Shown here piece after piece: positions 52,609 to 62,601 of a stretch of 64,000 bases of DNA. This DNA is from Thiobacillus denitrificans ATCC 25259 (lineage in GTDB: Bacteria > Pseudomonadota > Gammaproteobacteria > Burkholderiales > Thiobacillaceae). Made by a program: the position numbers and the translations under genes. The notes beneath the pieces were generated by a model. It saw only the letters and a list, made by a program, of their open reading frames with translations, ran no database searches and was not told the DNA's origin. Each line of letters opens with the position of its first letter. Position 1 is the stretch's first letter. The DNA lies in NCBI RefSeq assembly GCF_000012745.1, contig NC_007404.1:992001-1056000 (forward strand). The letters run 5' to 3'.

Positions 52609-53142
52609 ATGAAAAAAACATTTCTGATCAAGGGGCTCGCACTGCTGCTGGCGATGGGCGCGATGCCTGCGCTCGCTGCGCAGGGCACGGTATTGCGTAA
52701 CGAAAAGCTCTACAGCCAGCCGAGCGCGACGTCGAAGGTGACGGCGACTGCGGCGAAAGGGGCGAGCGTCACGATCCTCGCCAAACGCGGCGGCTGGTTG
52801 CAGGTGAAGTCGGGCAGCTCGAGCGGCTGGATCCGGCTGCTGTCGGTTCGCGCGGGCGCCGGAGGTCTCGGCGGCGCGGGGCTCGGTGATGTGGTCGGCG
52901 CCGCGACGACGCGCTCCGACCCGAGCCGGGTCGTCGCGGTGGCCGGCCTGCGCGGACTCGACGACGAGGATCTCAAGCAGGCCAAGTTCGACGGCGCGGA
53001 GCTGGCGCGGATGGACGCGTGGGACGCCAGCGCCGCGCAGGCGCGCAGCTTCGCGGCGCGCGGCGGTCTTGCCGCCGCCAACATCGCTGCGCTGCCTGAA
53101 CCGCGGCCCGCGCAGCAGCCTTCGACCTGGGAGGCCAACTGA
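52609..53142 (+). CDS. Secreted SH3-like domain protein
   Basis: The start ATG 52609 gives a signal peptide (KKTFLIKGLALLLAMG to ALAA at about residue 24) and 177 residues in all. Residues about 27-75 fit a bacterial SH3 (SH3_3) domain, with VLRNEKLYSQPSATSKV and GGWLQVKSG-SSGWIR. The rest is Gly/Ala-rich and low in structure. Bacterial SH3 domains often bind peptidoglycan or peptides. The stop overlaps the M48 gene by one base (TGATG). Confidence 0.8.
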   Translation: MKKTFLIKGLALLLAMGAMPALAAQGTVLRNEKLYSQPSATSKVTATAAKGASVTILAKRGGWLQVKSGSSSGWIRLLSVRAGAGGLGGAGLGDVVGAATTRSDPSRVVAVAGLRGLDDEDLKQAKFDGAELARMDAWDASAAQARSFAARGGLAAANIAALPEPRPAQQPSTWEAN

Positions 53143-54080
53143 TGAAAACCCGTGCGATGCAAATCAAGGCCCTCGTCCTCGCGGTCGCCCTCGGCCTGAG
53201 CGGGGGTGCGAGCGCGATCGATTTCGGCAAGCTGCTCGAAGAGCGCCTCAACCAGGAATTGAACAAGAACAAGCAGCCGCCCGCCGAGCAGACGGCTCCG
53301 CCCGCGGCGCAGAGCGCGGCCGCGTCGCCGCCTCCCGAGAACCAGAAAATCGACGCGCGCCAGCTCGGTTTTGCCCTGTTCGGCGACTACTCGCCCGAAG
53401 AGGAGGCGCGCATCGGCCGCCAGATTTCCGGAAACCTTCTCGGTGCCGTGCCGCTCGTACCTGACGACAAGCTGCAGAATTACGTCAACCTCGTCGGCAA
53501 CTGGGTCGCCGCGCAGAGCGGGCGCAGCGACGTCAAGTGGCGTTTCGGCGTACTCGACACCGAGGACATCAATGCTTTCGCGGCACCGGGTGGCTACGTG
53601 TTCATCACCAAGGGGCTTTATCGGCGGCTTGGCAACGAAGCGCAGCTCGCCGGTGTCCTCGGCCACGAAATCGCTCATGTCACCAAGAAACATCACCTCA
53701 AGGTGCTCAAGCAGTCGAGCCTGATCGGCGCACTCGGCCAAGCCGCCAGCAAGAAGGCGAAGGACAGCGATCAGGTGGTGCAGAACCTGATCGGCAACGG
53801 GGCCGAAATCATGGCGCGCGGGCTCGACAAGAACGCCGAGTTCGAGGCGGACCGCGTCGGCATCGTGTTCGCGGCGCGCGCCGGCTACGAGCCGTGGGGG
53901 CTTCCCGACGTTTTGCAGGATCTCGCCGGCCTGCCGGCCAAGGACGCGCGCACCGGACTGCTGTTCAAGACCCACCCGCACCCGGCCGACCGGCTGGCGG
54001 CGTTGGGCGAGGCGGTCGATGGCCGCCTCGACGCCGTGCAGGGCAAGACGCTCGCCGACCGCTTCTACCGCATCAAGTGA
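53142..54080 (+). CDS. M48-family metallopeptidase
   Basis: The 312-residue protein has a signal peptide (about 1-25), then the zinc motif HEIAH at about residues 175-179 in GVLGHEIAHVTKKHH, with the third ligand Glu in AEFEADRVG. It resembles periplasmic M48B peptidases such as those linked to outer-membrane quality control (BepA-like), but without the TPR tail. It is overlapped by the SH3 gene and by the adenylate cyclase gene (GTGA), pointing to one operon concerned with the envelope. Confidence 0.88.
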   Translation: MKTRAMQIKALVLAVALGLSGGASAIDFGKLLEERLNQELNKNKQPPAEQTAPPAAQSAAASPPPENQKIDARQLGFALFGDYSPEEEARIGRQISGNLLGAVPLVPDDKLQNYVNLVGNWVAAQSGRSDVKWRFGVLDTEDINAFAAPGGYVFITKGLYRRLGNEAQLAGVLGHEIAHVTKKHHLKVLKQSSLIGALGQAASKKAKDSDQVVQNLIGNGAEIMARGLDKNAEFEADRVGIVFAARAGYEPWGLPDVLQDLAGLPAKDARTGLLFKTHPHPADRLAALGEAVDGRLDAVQGKTLADRFYRIK

Positions 54081-56290
54081 CGCGGGTCTCGTCGAGGCTG
54101 CTTCAGGCGGGGCTGTCGGCGCTGTTCGTGCTGCTGATCGCGGCGCACGTCGGCGGCGCGCTCCATTTCGATCCGATCGAGCGCGTCGAGGCTTGGCTTT
54201 ACGACGCGTGGCTCAAGCGCACCGCGCCGACCGGGGCGGACGATCGCATCGCGATTCTCGACATCGACGAGGCGAGCCTGAAGAGCGTGGGCCGCTGGCC
54301 ATGGAGCCGGGACACGATGACCGCGCTGGTCGAGCGCCTGTTCGACCATTACGGCGTCGCAGCGGTCGGCTTCGACGTCGTCTTCGCCGAAGCCGACCGC
54401 AGTTCCGGGCTCGATACCTTGAAGGCGCTCTCGCAGGGCGAGCTCGCAGGCGAGCGCGCGTTCGCTGCGGCGCTGCAGAAGATCGCGCCGCGCCTCGACT
54501 ACGACGCGCGGTTTGCCGAGGCGCTCGCGGAGCGGCCGGTGTCGCTCGGCTATTACTTCGTCCCCGAGGGATACCGTGCGACGCGCACCGGTACGTTGCC
54601 CCCGTGGTCCCTGCCGCCCGAGGTGTTCGGCGCGCTGAAGCCGGGCAGGCCGGCGGCCGGGTATGGCGCCAATCTCGCGCCCTTCCAGGACGCGGCACAG
54701 GGTGCGGGCTTCTTCAACATGCTCGCCGACGACGACGGCACGGCCCGGCAGATGTCGCTCGTTCTCCCTTACGGCGAGGGCTATTACCTTGCGCTCTCGG
54801 CGTCGACCCTGCGCATCGCGTTCGGGGGCGACGCCGCGAGCGCCGGGGTCGAGCAAAGCGAACTGCTCGGGCGCAACTACCTCGCGCCGTGGCTCGAGGT
54901 CGGCGGCATTCGCGTGCCGCTCGGCGCCGACGGCACCGTGCACGTGCCCTACCGGGCGGGCTCGCCGTTTCCCTACATCTCGGCGGCCGACGTGCTGGCT
55001 GGCAAAGCGCCGGTCGGGCAACTCGAGAATCGCATCGTGCTCGTCGGCTCGACCGCGCCGGGGCTCGCCGATCTGCGCGTCACCCCGTTCTCCAGCACCT
55101 TTCCGGGCGTGGAGATCCACGCCCACCTGATCGCGGGCATGCTCGACGGCACGACGCGGGTGACGCCGCCGTGGGCGCGCGACGCGAGGCTGGCGGCGGT
55201 ATTGCTGCTGGGCGCCGTGCTGATCGTGGTGCTGCTGCGCTTCGGCCCGGCGCTCGGCCTCGCCGCGACGCTCGCGTTGCTCGGCCTTCTGCTCGCCGCC
55301 TACGGCGCCGCGTGGGCGCGCTTCCAGGTGGTGCCGATGGCGGCGCCGATGCTCGCGGTGGCGGGGCTGTATGCGCTCAACACCGCGTACGGCCTTTTCG
55401 CCGCGACGCGCAGCAAGCGCCAGATCACGCGGCTCTTCGGCCAATACGTGCCACCCGAACTCGCCGCCGAGATGAGCCGCGATCCCGCGCACTACACGAT
55501 GGAAGGGCAGTCGCGCGACATGAGCGTCCTGTTCTCCGACATTCGCGGCTTCACCAATTTTTCCGAAAAGCTGAGCCCGACCGAGCTTTCCGAGGTGCTC
55601 AACGCCTATCTTTCGACGATGACGCGCATCGTGCAGCAGCATCAGGGCACGATCGACAAGTACATCGGCGACGCCATCATGGCGTTCTGGAATGCGCCGG
55701 TCGATCTCGCGGACCATGCCGCGCGCGCGGTCCGCACAGCGCTCGAGATGCAGGCGGCGCTGCCGCAGCTCAACGACGAGTTCGCCGCGCGCGGCTGGCC
55801 GGCGGTGAAGATCGGCGTCGGCGTCAACACCGGGCGCATGAGCGTGGGCAACATGGGCTCGGAATTCCGCATGGCCTACACCGTGATGGGGGACGCGGTG
55901 AACCTCGGATCGCGCCTCGAGGGCATCACCAAGCAGTACGGCGTCGGCATCCTCGTCACCCAGTCGACGGTCGACGCCGACCCGGTTCACGCCTACATGA
56001 AGGTCGACGAAGTCCGCGTCAAGGGCAAGGAGACGCCGGTCGCGATCTATGAGCCGCTCGGGGCAAAAGACCGCCTCGCCGACGACGTGCGCAGCGCCGC
56101 CGCCGCCTTCGACGCCGCCTTCGCCGCGTATCAGAAGCAGGACTGGGACGCTGCCGAGACGGCCCTGCGCGCGCTTGACGCGAAGTCGCCGCGCGCGTTG
56201 TACGATGTCTATCTTGAGCGCATCGCGCAGTTCCGCGCCGCGCCTCCGCCGCAAGGCTGGGACGGCGTCTACGTCTACACAACGAAATAA
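54077..56290 (+). CDS. CHASE2-domain adenylate/guanylate cyclase
   Basis: The start GTG overlaps the M48 stop by four bases and gives 737 residues. An N-terminal helix anchors a periplasmic CHASE2 sensor (about 30-350), followed by three membrane helices (about 370-445). The class III cyclase domain starts at about 480 with SVLFSDIRGFTNFSE; metal Asp residues are in FSDIRGF and YIGDAIMAFW. The substrate-specifying Lys is in KYIGDA, favouring ATP. Product cAMP would be removed by the phosphodiesterase encoded next. Confidence 0.9.
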   Translation: MTRVSSRLLQAGLSALFVLLIAAHVGGALHFDPIERVEAWLYDAWLKRTAPTGADDRIAILDIDEASLKSVGRWPWSRDTMTALVERLFDHYGVAAVGFDVVFAEADRSSGLDTLKALSQGELAGERAFAAALQKIAPRLDYDARFAEALAERPVSLGYYFVPEGYRATRTGTLPPWSLPPEVFGALKPGRPAAGYGANLAPFQDAAQGAGFFNMLADDDGTARQMSLVLPYGEGYYLALSASTLRIAFGGDAASAGVEQSELLGRNYLAPWLEVGGIRVPLGADGTVHVPYRAGSPFPYISAADVLAGKAPVGQLENRIVLVGSTAPGLADLRVTPFSSTFPGVEIHAHLIAGMLDGTTRVTPPWARDARLAAVLLLGAVLIVVLLRFGPALGLAATLALLGLLLAAYGAAWARFQVVPMAAPMLAVAGLYALNTAYGLFAATRSKRQITRLFGQYVPPELAAEMSRDPAHYTMEGQSRDMSVLFSDIRGFTNFSEKLSPTELSEVLNAYLSTMTRIVQQHQGTIDKYIGDAIMAFWNAPVDLADHAARAVRTALEMQAALPQLNDEFAARGWPAVKIGVGVNTGRMSVGNMGSEFRMAYTVMGDAVNLGSRLEGITKQYGVGILVTQSTVDADPVHAYMKVDEVRVKGKETPVAIYEPLGAKDRLADDVRSAAAAFDAAFAAYQKQDWDAAETALRALDAKSPRALYDVYLERIAQFRAAPPPQGWDGVYVYTTK

Positions 56291-56292
56291 CG

Positions 56293-57057
56293 ATGAAACT
56301 CACCGTATTGGGCTGCAGCGGCGGGATCGGCAGCGGCCGCCACACGACCGGCCTGCTCGTCGACGACGACATCCTGATCGACGCCGGCACGGGCATCACG
56401 ACGCTCGACTTCGAGCAATTGCAGGCGATCGACCACGTGTTCCTGACCCACGCGCACCTCGATCATGTGCTCGGCCTGCCACTCCTGCTCGACAGCGTCG
56501 GCGACCTGCGCGAGGCCCCGCTCATCGTGCACGCGCTGCCCGAAGTCCTGCAGGTGCTGTCGGATCATCTGTTCAACTGGCAGCTGTGGCCGGACTTCCG
56601 GAAAATTCCGAGCGAGGACGCGCCGTGGCTGCGTTTCGAACCGCTCGGATTCGGCGAGGTCTGCACCGTCGACGGGCGCAGCTTCCGGCCGCTGCCCGCG
56701 AACCATGTCGTCCCCGCCTGCGGCCTGCACGTTTTTGCGGAAGCCGGCGGAATCGTCTTCAGCGGCGACACGACCCATAGCGAGGCATTCGTCGCCGCGC
56801 TCAACGCGATTCCCGACCTGCGCCACCTCATCATCGAGACCTCGTTCGAGAATGCACTGGCCGCCATCGCCGAGGTGTCGAAGCATCACTGGCCCGATTC
56901 GCTGGCAGCGGAATTGAACGGGGTCAAGATCGCGCCAGCGGTCTGGATCACCCATCTCAAGCCCGGCAACGAGTCGGCGATCATGAACGAGTTGCGCGAG
57001 GCCGCGCCCGCGTGGCGAATCGAAGCCCTGATGCAGGGGCAGGTGATCGAAATCTGA
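56293..57057 (+). CDS. Metallo-beta-lactamase-fold class II cyclic-nucleotide phosphodiesterase
   Basis: The 254-residue protein starts two bases after the cyclase stop. It has the metal motif THAHLDH at about residues 52-58, a later His in PANHVVPACG and Asp in FSGDTTHSE, all expected for metallo-beta-lactamase-fold hydrolases. The overall match is to PDE class II (cAMP phosphodiesterase, yeast PDE1 type), supported by the neighbouring cyclase. Other MBL hydrolases such as RNase Z-like enzymes share the motif, so the substrate is partly inferred. Confidence 0.8.
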   Translation: MKLTVLGCSGGIGSGRHTTGLLVDDDILIDAGTGITTLDFEQLQAIDHVFLTHAHLDHVLGLPLLLDSVGDLREAPLIVHALPEVLQVLSDHLFNWQLWPDFRKIPSEDAPWLRFEPLGFGEVCTVDGRSFRPLPANHVVPACGLHVFAEAGGIVFSGDTTHSEAFVAALNAIPDLRHLIIETSFENALAAIAEVSKHHWPDSLAAELNGVKIAPAVWITHLKPGNESAIMNELREAAPAWRIEALMQGQVIEI

Positions 57058-57081
57058 TCCGTTCGGCGCGCGTGCGCCGCT

Positions 57082-58113
57082 TCACACCGCAAAAAGCGCC
57101 AACTCGTCGGCGAAGCCGGCCGCGCTGAAACCTTCGTAATCCTCACGGCTGAAGCGCGTGACCGCGCCGGCCATTTCGCTCCATCCGTAGCCGCGGACGC
57201 GCGCATTCAAGGCCGGCGCATCCTGGGGGGCGCGGGCGACGAGATGCATGCATCCCTGGCTGTAGACGAGGTTGTAGGGGGTGTCGCGGCGATGCAGCCG
57301 CTCGAGCGCGTGCCAGGCCTCGGCGCGATCGGCAAAGCGCAGGCAGGCGAGCGGATAGGGCGCCGCGCCGCCATTGTGGACGAAGCGCGCGTCCTGTATC
57401 GGCAGCGGCGTCGCCTGCACGAAGCTCTGGAAATGCAGGTGGTTCACCGAAGCACCCGCGCCGTTGCTGTTGTAGCCGAGGCAGAGCCCGGGCACCGCCG
57501 CCGTCGCGCAGACCTCCCAGGCCCAGGCGTGCGATTCCGAAGTCAGGAACTGCGGCGCTTCGCGCAGCGGCTCCGGCACGAGCAGGCCGTGGAGGCGGGC
57601 GAACGGAAACTTGTTGTACAGCATGCGCACGTGCATGCCGGCGAGGTCGCCTTCCCACAGCACTTCCTTCATCAGGAAGGGCTTGTTGAAATGAAAGCCC
57701 CCTCCGTCGAACGGGCGCAGCAGCGCGCCGAATGCCGTGCCGCTGATGCGCGGCGGGCGCAGGGCGCGGACCGGGTTGAACGCGACCTGCCAAGGCCCCG
57801 CGCGCCGGCTCTCCATCAGCCCGACGCGGCCGAAGCCGATCGCATCGAGCTTGAGGAAGACCAAAACGTCGTCGTCCGGTTCGTCGATCTGTCGGCCCTC
57901 GCGCAGCGCGTTCCGGAGCGCCGTCGCGAGTTCGTCGTGGCGAACTGCAAGTGGCGGCGAGAGGCGTTCCCACAGTCGCGGATCGTAAGCCGCGTTCGCA
58001 AGAACGAGGACGAAGACGCCAAGGCCGCGATGCTTTTCGAGCATCGCGAGCAGGCCGTCGGCGAAGTCTTGCTCAAGCGCGGGAAGCGAGCGGAACGGGG
58101 AGGAAGCTGTCAT
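57082..58113 (-). CDS. HIT-like superfamily protein (GalT/Ap4A phosphorylase-related)
   Basis: The 343-residue protein has the histidine-triad-like motif NHLHFQSF (H-x-H-x-Q) at about residue 218, as in GalT, Ap4A phosphorylase and GDP-galactose phosphorylase types. Preceding segments such as LYNKFPFARLHGLLVP match the substrate-binding strands of the superfamily. No zinc motif of GalT is apparent. It may be a nucleotidyl transferase or phosphorylase for nucleoside-diphosphate sugars or dinucleotides. It is convergent with the phosphodiesterase. Confidence 0.65.
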   Translation of the reverse strand: MTASSPFRSLPALEQDFADGLLAMLEKHRGLGVFVLVLANAAYDPRLWERLSPPLAVRHDELATALRNALREGRQIDEPDDDVLVFLKLDAIGFGRVGLMESRRAGPWQVAFNPVRALRPPRISGTAFGALLRPFDGGGFHFNKPFLMKEVLWEGDLAGMHVRMLYNKFPFARLHGLLVPEPLREAPQFLTSESHAWAWEVCATAAVPGLCLGYNSNGAGASVNHLHFQSFVQATPLPIQDARFVHNGGAAPYPLACLRFADRAEAWHALERLHRRDTPYNLVYSQGCMHLVARAPQDAPALNARVRGYGWSEMAGAVTRFSREDYEGFSAAGFADELALFAV

Positions 58114-58224
58114 GGCGGGTGGCGGGATTTGCGGTCGCGTGAAGAATACCGAAGAACTGCGTGCGCGCTGCGTGGTGTGAAGCGCTGCGCAGGCCGCTTG
58201 TCGCCCCGTGCCCCGTCGGTGCGG

Positions 58225-58935
58225 TCAGAGCTCGCCGTTGGCGCCCGCGCGCATGACGCTGTCGAGTTTTTCGCGGACGACGCGCGCGCCTTCGCGCAGT
58301 TCGGGCGTGATCCCGGCTTGCTTGCCGGCCTGGTCGAGCCAGATCAGATCCCAGTCGAGCGTCATGACCCAGATGTTCTTGTCGGCGTCCTCCATGACCG
58401 CGATGCGGCAGGGCAGGAATACCGCCATTTCCGGAATCAGCCGCAGCAGATCGCGGCCGACGGCGATATCGCAGAAGCTGAAGACCTCGATCCGCGGCGC
58501 GGTCTCGTCGTTCAGCACCGAGCGGAACTCCTTCCAGATCAGATTGCTGCCGACGAACTTGAGGTTGACCTGATTCGCGCGCAGCATCATCGACTCGACG
58601 ACCTCGTCGAACGAAACGCCGGGCTTGGCCTTGTATTTCGCGGCGAAATAATTCATCGCCTCGCGCGCATCCATCTGCATCATGTGCGCGATGACCGGCA
58701 TCGTCAGTTCGCGCCAGCGCTGTTTTTCCTCCGGCGTCAGCACCCGGTTCATCTGGTAGTCGCGATACGGCGGCGGCGCGGCCTGCTGCCTCATCAGCGG
58801 GCCATAGGGTGTCGGCGTCACGTCGATCCAAGGCGTGCTCTGCGGGTGCGCCTCGGCCGGCGCCTCGGCAGGCGGGGCGGCGAGCGCGACGCTGGCGAAA
58901 AGCGCGGCGAGGGTGAACAGGGCAGGGCGCATCAT
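58225..58935 (-). CDS. Secreted DUF302-domain protein
   Basis: I start at ATG 58935 behind GGGAGA; the next ATG one codon later is equivalent. The 236-residue protein has a signal peptide to about residue 20. The mature part includes a proline-rich linker and a DUF302 domain at about residues 110-200, with FCDIAVGRDLLRLIPEMAVFLPCRIAVME. DUF302 proteins have no settled function. It follows the hybrid kinase gene by 38 bases on the same strand, so may be co-transcribed. Confidence 0.75.
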   Translation of the reverse strand: MMRPALFTLAALFASVALAAPPAEAPAEAHPQSTPWIDVTPTPYGPLMRQQAAPPPYRDYQMNRVLTPEEKQRWRELTMPVIAHMMQMDAREAMNYFAAKYKAKPGVSFDEVVESMMLRANQVNLKFVGSNLIWKEFRSVLNDETAPRIEVFSFCDIAVGRDLLRLIPEMAVFLPCRIAVMEDADKNIWVMTLDWDLIWLDQAGKQAGITPELREGARVVREKLDSVMRAGANGEL

Positions 58936-58973
58936 GTTCGGTCTCCCGGACGGTAACAACTTCATCCTATGCA

Positions 58974-61514
58974 TCACAGTGCGGGCGTCAATGCGTAGGC
59001 CGCGACGAGCGCTTCGAGCACGGCGAGTTCGGCCGCCGCACCGCCAAAATCCGCGTTTTGCACGCACGCCTCGATGCGCGCCGCGGCATCTTGCACGGCG
59101 ACGGCCATCACGCTCGCCGCCGCGCCTTTCAGTGCGTGGGCTTCCTTGCGGCAGGCCGCTTGATTCCGCGCGGCAATCGCCTGTTTCAGGGTCGCGAGGC
59201 TCGTCTTGGTCGTGGCGATGAAGAGCCGCTCCAGCTCGCCGACGAGTTCGGGATTTCCCGGGTAGCGGGCATCGAGCGCCGCGCGGTCGAGCAGGCTGCC
59301 CTTGACCTCGGCCGTCGCGCTCGCAGGCGCCGGCAGCCATTGCATGAGCAGCGCAACCAGGGCGGCCTCGGTGTAGGGCTTGCTGAGGTAATCGTTGGCG
59401 CCCGCGGCGAGGCAAGCCTCGCGAAAGCCGACACTGGCGTTCGCGGTAAGCGCGACGACCGGGGTACGGCCCGCCCGCCCGGGGAGCTGGCGAATACGCC
59501 GCGTCGCTTCGAGGCCGTCCATTTCGGGCATCTGCCAGTCCATCAGCACAAGATCGAAGTCGGCGCTGCCGAGGCGCTCCAGCGCTTCGCGTCCGCTGGC
59601 AGCGAGTGTGTACTGCAGGCCCATTGCACGTAGTTGGTGCGCGAGCACCTTCTGGTTGACCGGGTGGTCTTCGACGACCAGGATGCGCCCCTGCAGTTCG
59701 ACGCTGCTCGGCGCCGGCAGTTCGGCCAGCGGGAGATCGGTCGTCGGGAGCCGGACGGAAAGCGTGAAGCGGCTGCCGCGGCCGGGCGCACTCTCGACCG
59801 TCAGCTCGCCGCCCATCAAGGCGGCGAGCTGGCTGCTGATGGCGAGTCCGAGGCCGGTACCGCCGTAGCGCCGCGTGGTCGACGAGTCGGCCTGCGAGAA
59901 CGCCTGGAACAGGCCGGCCTGGGTCTCGGCGCTCATGCCGATGCCGCTGTCGGTCACGCTGAAGCGGCATGCGACCTCGTCGCCCAGGGTTTCGAAGCTG
60001 CCCGAGAGTTCGACATGGTCGCGATCGGTGAACTTGATCGCGTTGTCGACGAGGTTGAGCAGGATCTGGCGGATGCGCGTGGGATCGCCGAGCAGGGCCG
60101 GAGGAGGCGACTCGTGGAGCGCGAGGGTCAGTTGCAGGTTCTTCTCGAGCGCCCGCGCCTGGAAGAGCGCGACCACTCCCTGCATCAGCGCGACCGGCGA
60201 GAACGCGACCGCTTCGATCGCGAGCTTGCCCGCCTCGATCTTCGAGAAATCGAGAATGTCGTTGATGATCTTGAGCAGGCTTTCCGCCGAGCTCTTGAGC
60301 GTCGAGACGTATTCGCGCTGCCGCCCGTCGAGCGGGGTTTTGAGCAGCAGGCTGCTCATGCCGAGAATGCCGTGCATCGGCGTGCGGATCTCGTGGCTGA
60401 CGTTGGCGACGAATTCCGACTTCGCGCGCGCCATCTGGAGGGCCGCTTCGCGCGCGGCTTCCTTGGCGGCCTCGGCGGCACGGCGTTCCGATACGTCGCG
60501 CATGATCGCCTGGATCACCGGCCGGCCTTCGAGCTGCATGGCATGCAGAGCGATCTCGGCAAAAAAAGTCGTGCCGTCGGCGCGGCGTCCCTGCCAGTCC
60601 ATGACCGCGTGACCCGTGCTGCGCGCCGTTGCGATGGTCTGGCGCGCGTGATCGGAGGCGCTCACGCCGTTGGCCTGCATCGGCGTGCCAAGCCGGGGAA
60701 TCGGGGTGTTGACGAAGTCGGCGACGGAGTCGATGCCGAACATCGACAAGGTCGCCGGGTTGCAGTCGGTGAAGCCGTGGTCGTCGAGGATGACGACCGC
60801 GTCGGAATTGGTTTCGAAGAGCGTCCGGTACTTCTGCCGTTCGGTCTCGAGCTGACGCGTCTGCGTCAGCATGCGCCGGCTTACGAGCACCGCGACGAGC
60901 GTCGCCAAAAGCGTCGCGAAGATGCCGAGCACGAGCATCAGCGTCCGCGTCGCCTGATAGGCGTCGAAGGTCTTGCCGAGCGCGACCTCGTTGGCCTTGC
61001 GCTGCAGGTTGGTCATGTTGTCGAGCGCCTCGACCAGGCGGTTCTGCAACGGGATCGCCTCGCGCTGCAGCTGGGTCAGTGCGCCGTAGTTGTTCTCGTC
61101 GAGCGCGGCTTCGACCACCGCGAACATCACCGGCTGGTTGGCGAAGGTGATCGCGTCGAGCTCGGCCATCAGCCGCTTTTCCTCGGGCGTCGCGAGCATC
61201 GCCGCGAGCTGGCCGCGGTCCTTGGCGTACTGCTCGCCGTAGCGCTGGAAGCGCAGGAACAGGGCGTCCTTCTCCCACGGGTCGATCGACACGACGATGT
61301 TGTGCATGATGACGGCGCGGTCGCGCAGGGCGTCGCGCATCTGCGACGCGAGGCGCGTCTTGACGTTGTTCACCGACACGACGCGTTCGAGTTCGGCGTT
61401 GAGCTGCGCCATCTGCGTGACGCCGAGTCCGATCACCGCGAGCATCAACAGCAGGGCGGCGGTGAATCCGAGTCCGACGTTGAAGATCAGGCCGCGCAGT
61501 GGGGACGGCAGCAT
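58974..61514 (-). CDS. Hybrid sensor histidine kinase (PAS, REC, HPt)
   Basis: The 846-residue protein starts at ATG 61514. It has an N-terminal membrane helix, a periplasmic four-helix sensor (about 40-185), a second helix at about 190-212, then PAS (about 225-350). HisKA has phospho-His at 374 (VSHEIRTP), then HATPase (N box [18 protein letters not shown]), REC with Asp659 in [11 protein letters not shown], and HPt with His793 in EAHALKGAA. It lies 14 bases behind the iron-type ABC ATPase gene. No response regulator gene is seen in this window. Confidence 0.93.
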   Translation of the reverse strand: MLPSPLRGLIFNVGLGFTAALLLMLAVIGLGVTQMAQLNAELERVVSVNNVKTRLASQMRDALRDRAVIMHNIVVSIDPWEKDALFLRFQRYGEQYAKDRGQLAAMLATPEEKRLMAELDAITFANQPVMFAVVEAALDENNYGALTQLQREAIPLQNRLVEALDNMTNLQRKANEVALGKTFDAYQATRTLMLVLGIFATLLATLVAVLVSRRMLTQTRQLETERQKYRTLFETNSDAVVILDDHGFTDCNPATLSMFGIDSVADFVNTPIPRLGTPMQANGVSASDHARQTIATARSTGHAVMDWQGRRADGTTFFAEIALHAMQLEGRPVIQAIMRDVSERRAAEAAKEAAREAALQMARAKSEFVANVSHEIRTPMHGILGMSSLLLKTPLDGRQREYVSTLKSSAESLLKIINDILDFSKIEAGKLAIEAVAFSPVALMQGVVALFQARALEKNLQLTLALHESPPPALLGDPTRIRQILLNLVDNAIKFTDRDHVELSGSFETLGDEVACRFSVTDSGIGMSAETQAGLFQAFSQADSSTTRRYGGTGLGLAISSQLAALMGGELTVESAPGRGSRFTLSVRLPTTDLPLAELPAPSSVELQGRILVVEDHPVNQKVLAHQLRAMGLQYTLAASGREALERLGSADFDLVLMDWQMPEMDGLEATRRIRQLPGRAGRTPVVALTANASVGFREACLAAGANDYLSKPYTEAALVALLMQWLPAPASATAEVKGSLLDRAALDARYPGNPELVGELERLFIATTKTSLATLKQAIAARNQAACRKEAHALKGAAASVMAVAVQDAAARIEACVQNADFGGAAAELAVLEALVAAYALTPAL

Positions 61515-61528
61515 GGGCGTCAGGAGAC

Positions 61529-62596
61529 CTACTCGCGACGGAAGGCCACGACGTGATCGACCGCGAGCTTGATGCCGATCTTCTCGCCGATGGCGTGATT
61601 GTGGTGCGAGGGCACGAGCGACAGGGCCCGCTGGCCGCTCGGCAGCTTGAGCGTATAGAGGAATTCGGCGCCGCGGAAAGCCTTGTTCTCGACTTCGGCG
61701 AGCAGCAGGCTGTCGTCGTCGTGCACGATGTCGTCGGGCCGTAGCAGCACGTCGACCTTGCAGCTGCGCACGCATTCCGCGCAGCCGCTGGCGTCGCACT
61801 CGACCGGAATCTGGCCCTTCAGGACCCCGAGTTCGATCTCGACGAGGTGATCGTTGATGACCTCACCGGTCACCAGGGCGCCCTGGCCGACGAAGTCGGC
61901 GACGAAGCGGTTGGCCGGTTCGTGATACAGGTTGTAGGGGGTGTCCCACTGCTGGATGCGCCCCTCGTGCATGACCCCGACCCAGTCGGCGAGCGCGAAG
62001 GCTTCGTGCTGGTCGTGGGTGACGATCAGCGCCGTCGTCGCCTCGCGCTTGAGGATGTCGCGCACCTCGAGCGACAGGCGCTCGCGCAGCTCGACGTCGA
62101 GGTTGGAGAAGGGCTCGTCCATGAGGATCAGGCGCGGGCGCGGCGCCAGCGCGCGCGCGAGCGCGACGCGCTGCTGCTGCCCGCCCGAGAGCTGGTGCGG
62201 GAACTGCTCGGCGTGGCCTGCGAGCCCGACGAGCCGCAACAATCCCGCGACGCGAGCGGCGCGGGCGTCCCTCGATTCGTCGCGCAGCCCGAAGCCGACG
62301 TTGGCGGCGACGCTCAGATGCGGAAACAGCGCGTAGTCCTGGAACACCATGCCGACGCGGCGTTTTTCCGCGGGGAGCATCCACCCCGGTCGGCTGACGA
62401 CCTCGCCGCCGATGCGGATCTCGCCGCTCTGTATCGGCTCGAAGCCTGAAATGCAGCGAAGCGCGGTCGTCTTGCCGCAGCCCGAGGGGCCGAGCAGACA
62501 GCCGATCGAACCTTCGGGCAGGGTGAAAGTGAGGTCCGCGATGATTTGCCGGGCGGCATACGACTGCGAGACCGAGTCGAGGATCAGTTCAGCCAT
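61529..62596 (-). CDS. fbpC: Iron(III)-type ABC transporter ATP-binding protein (FbpC-like) with Cys cluster
   Basis: The 355-residue ATPase has Walker [10 protein letters not shown], signature [15 protein letters not shown], Walker [13 protein letters not shown] and the switch His in VTHDQHEAF. It pairs with the permease six bases upstream for ferric or similar uptake across the inner membrane. The regulatory C-terminal domain contains Cys267, Cys272, Cys275 and Cys279 in the segment from CDASGC to RSCKV, spacing C-x4-C-x2-C-x3-C. That cluster is not part of the usual ABC fold and may bind metal. Sulfate or putrescine ATPases have similar cores. Confidence 0.85.
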   Translation of the reverse strand: MAELILDSVSQSYAARQIIADLTFTLPEGSIGCLLGPSGCGKTTALRCISGFEPIQSGEIRIGGEVVSRPGWMLPAEKRRVGMVFQDYALFPHLSVAANVGFGLRDESRDARAARVAGLLRLVGLAGHAEQFPHQLSGGQQQRVALARALAPRPRLILMDEPFSNLDVELRERLSLEVRDILKREATTALIVTHDQHEAFALADWVGVMHEGRIQQWDTPYNLYHEPANRFVADFVGQGALVTGEVINDHLVEIELGVLKGQIPVECDASGCAECVRSCKVDVLLRPDDIVHDDDSLLLAEVENKAFRGAEFLYTLKLPSGQRALSLVPSHHNHAIGEKIGIKLAVDHVVAFRRE

Positions 62597-62601
62597 GGGG
62601 C

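Noticed and set aside
54065-56254. Minus-strand frame of over 700 codons opposite the adenylate cyclase
   Set aside because: The cyclase has clear domains on the plus strand; the antisense translation is Arg/Gly/His-rich and featureless.
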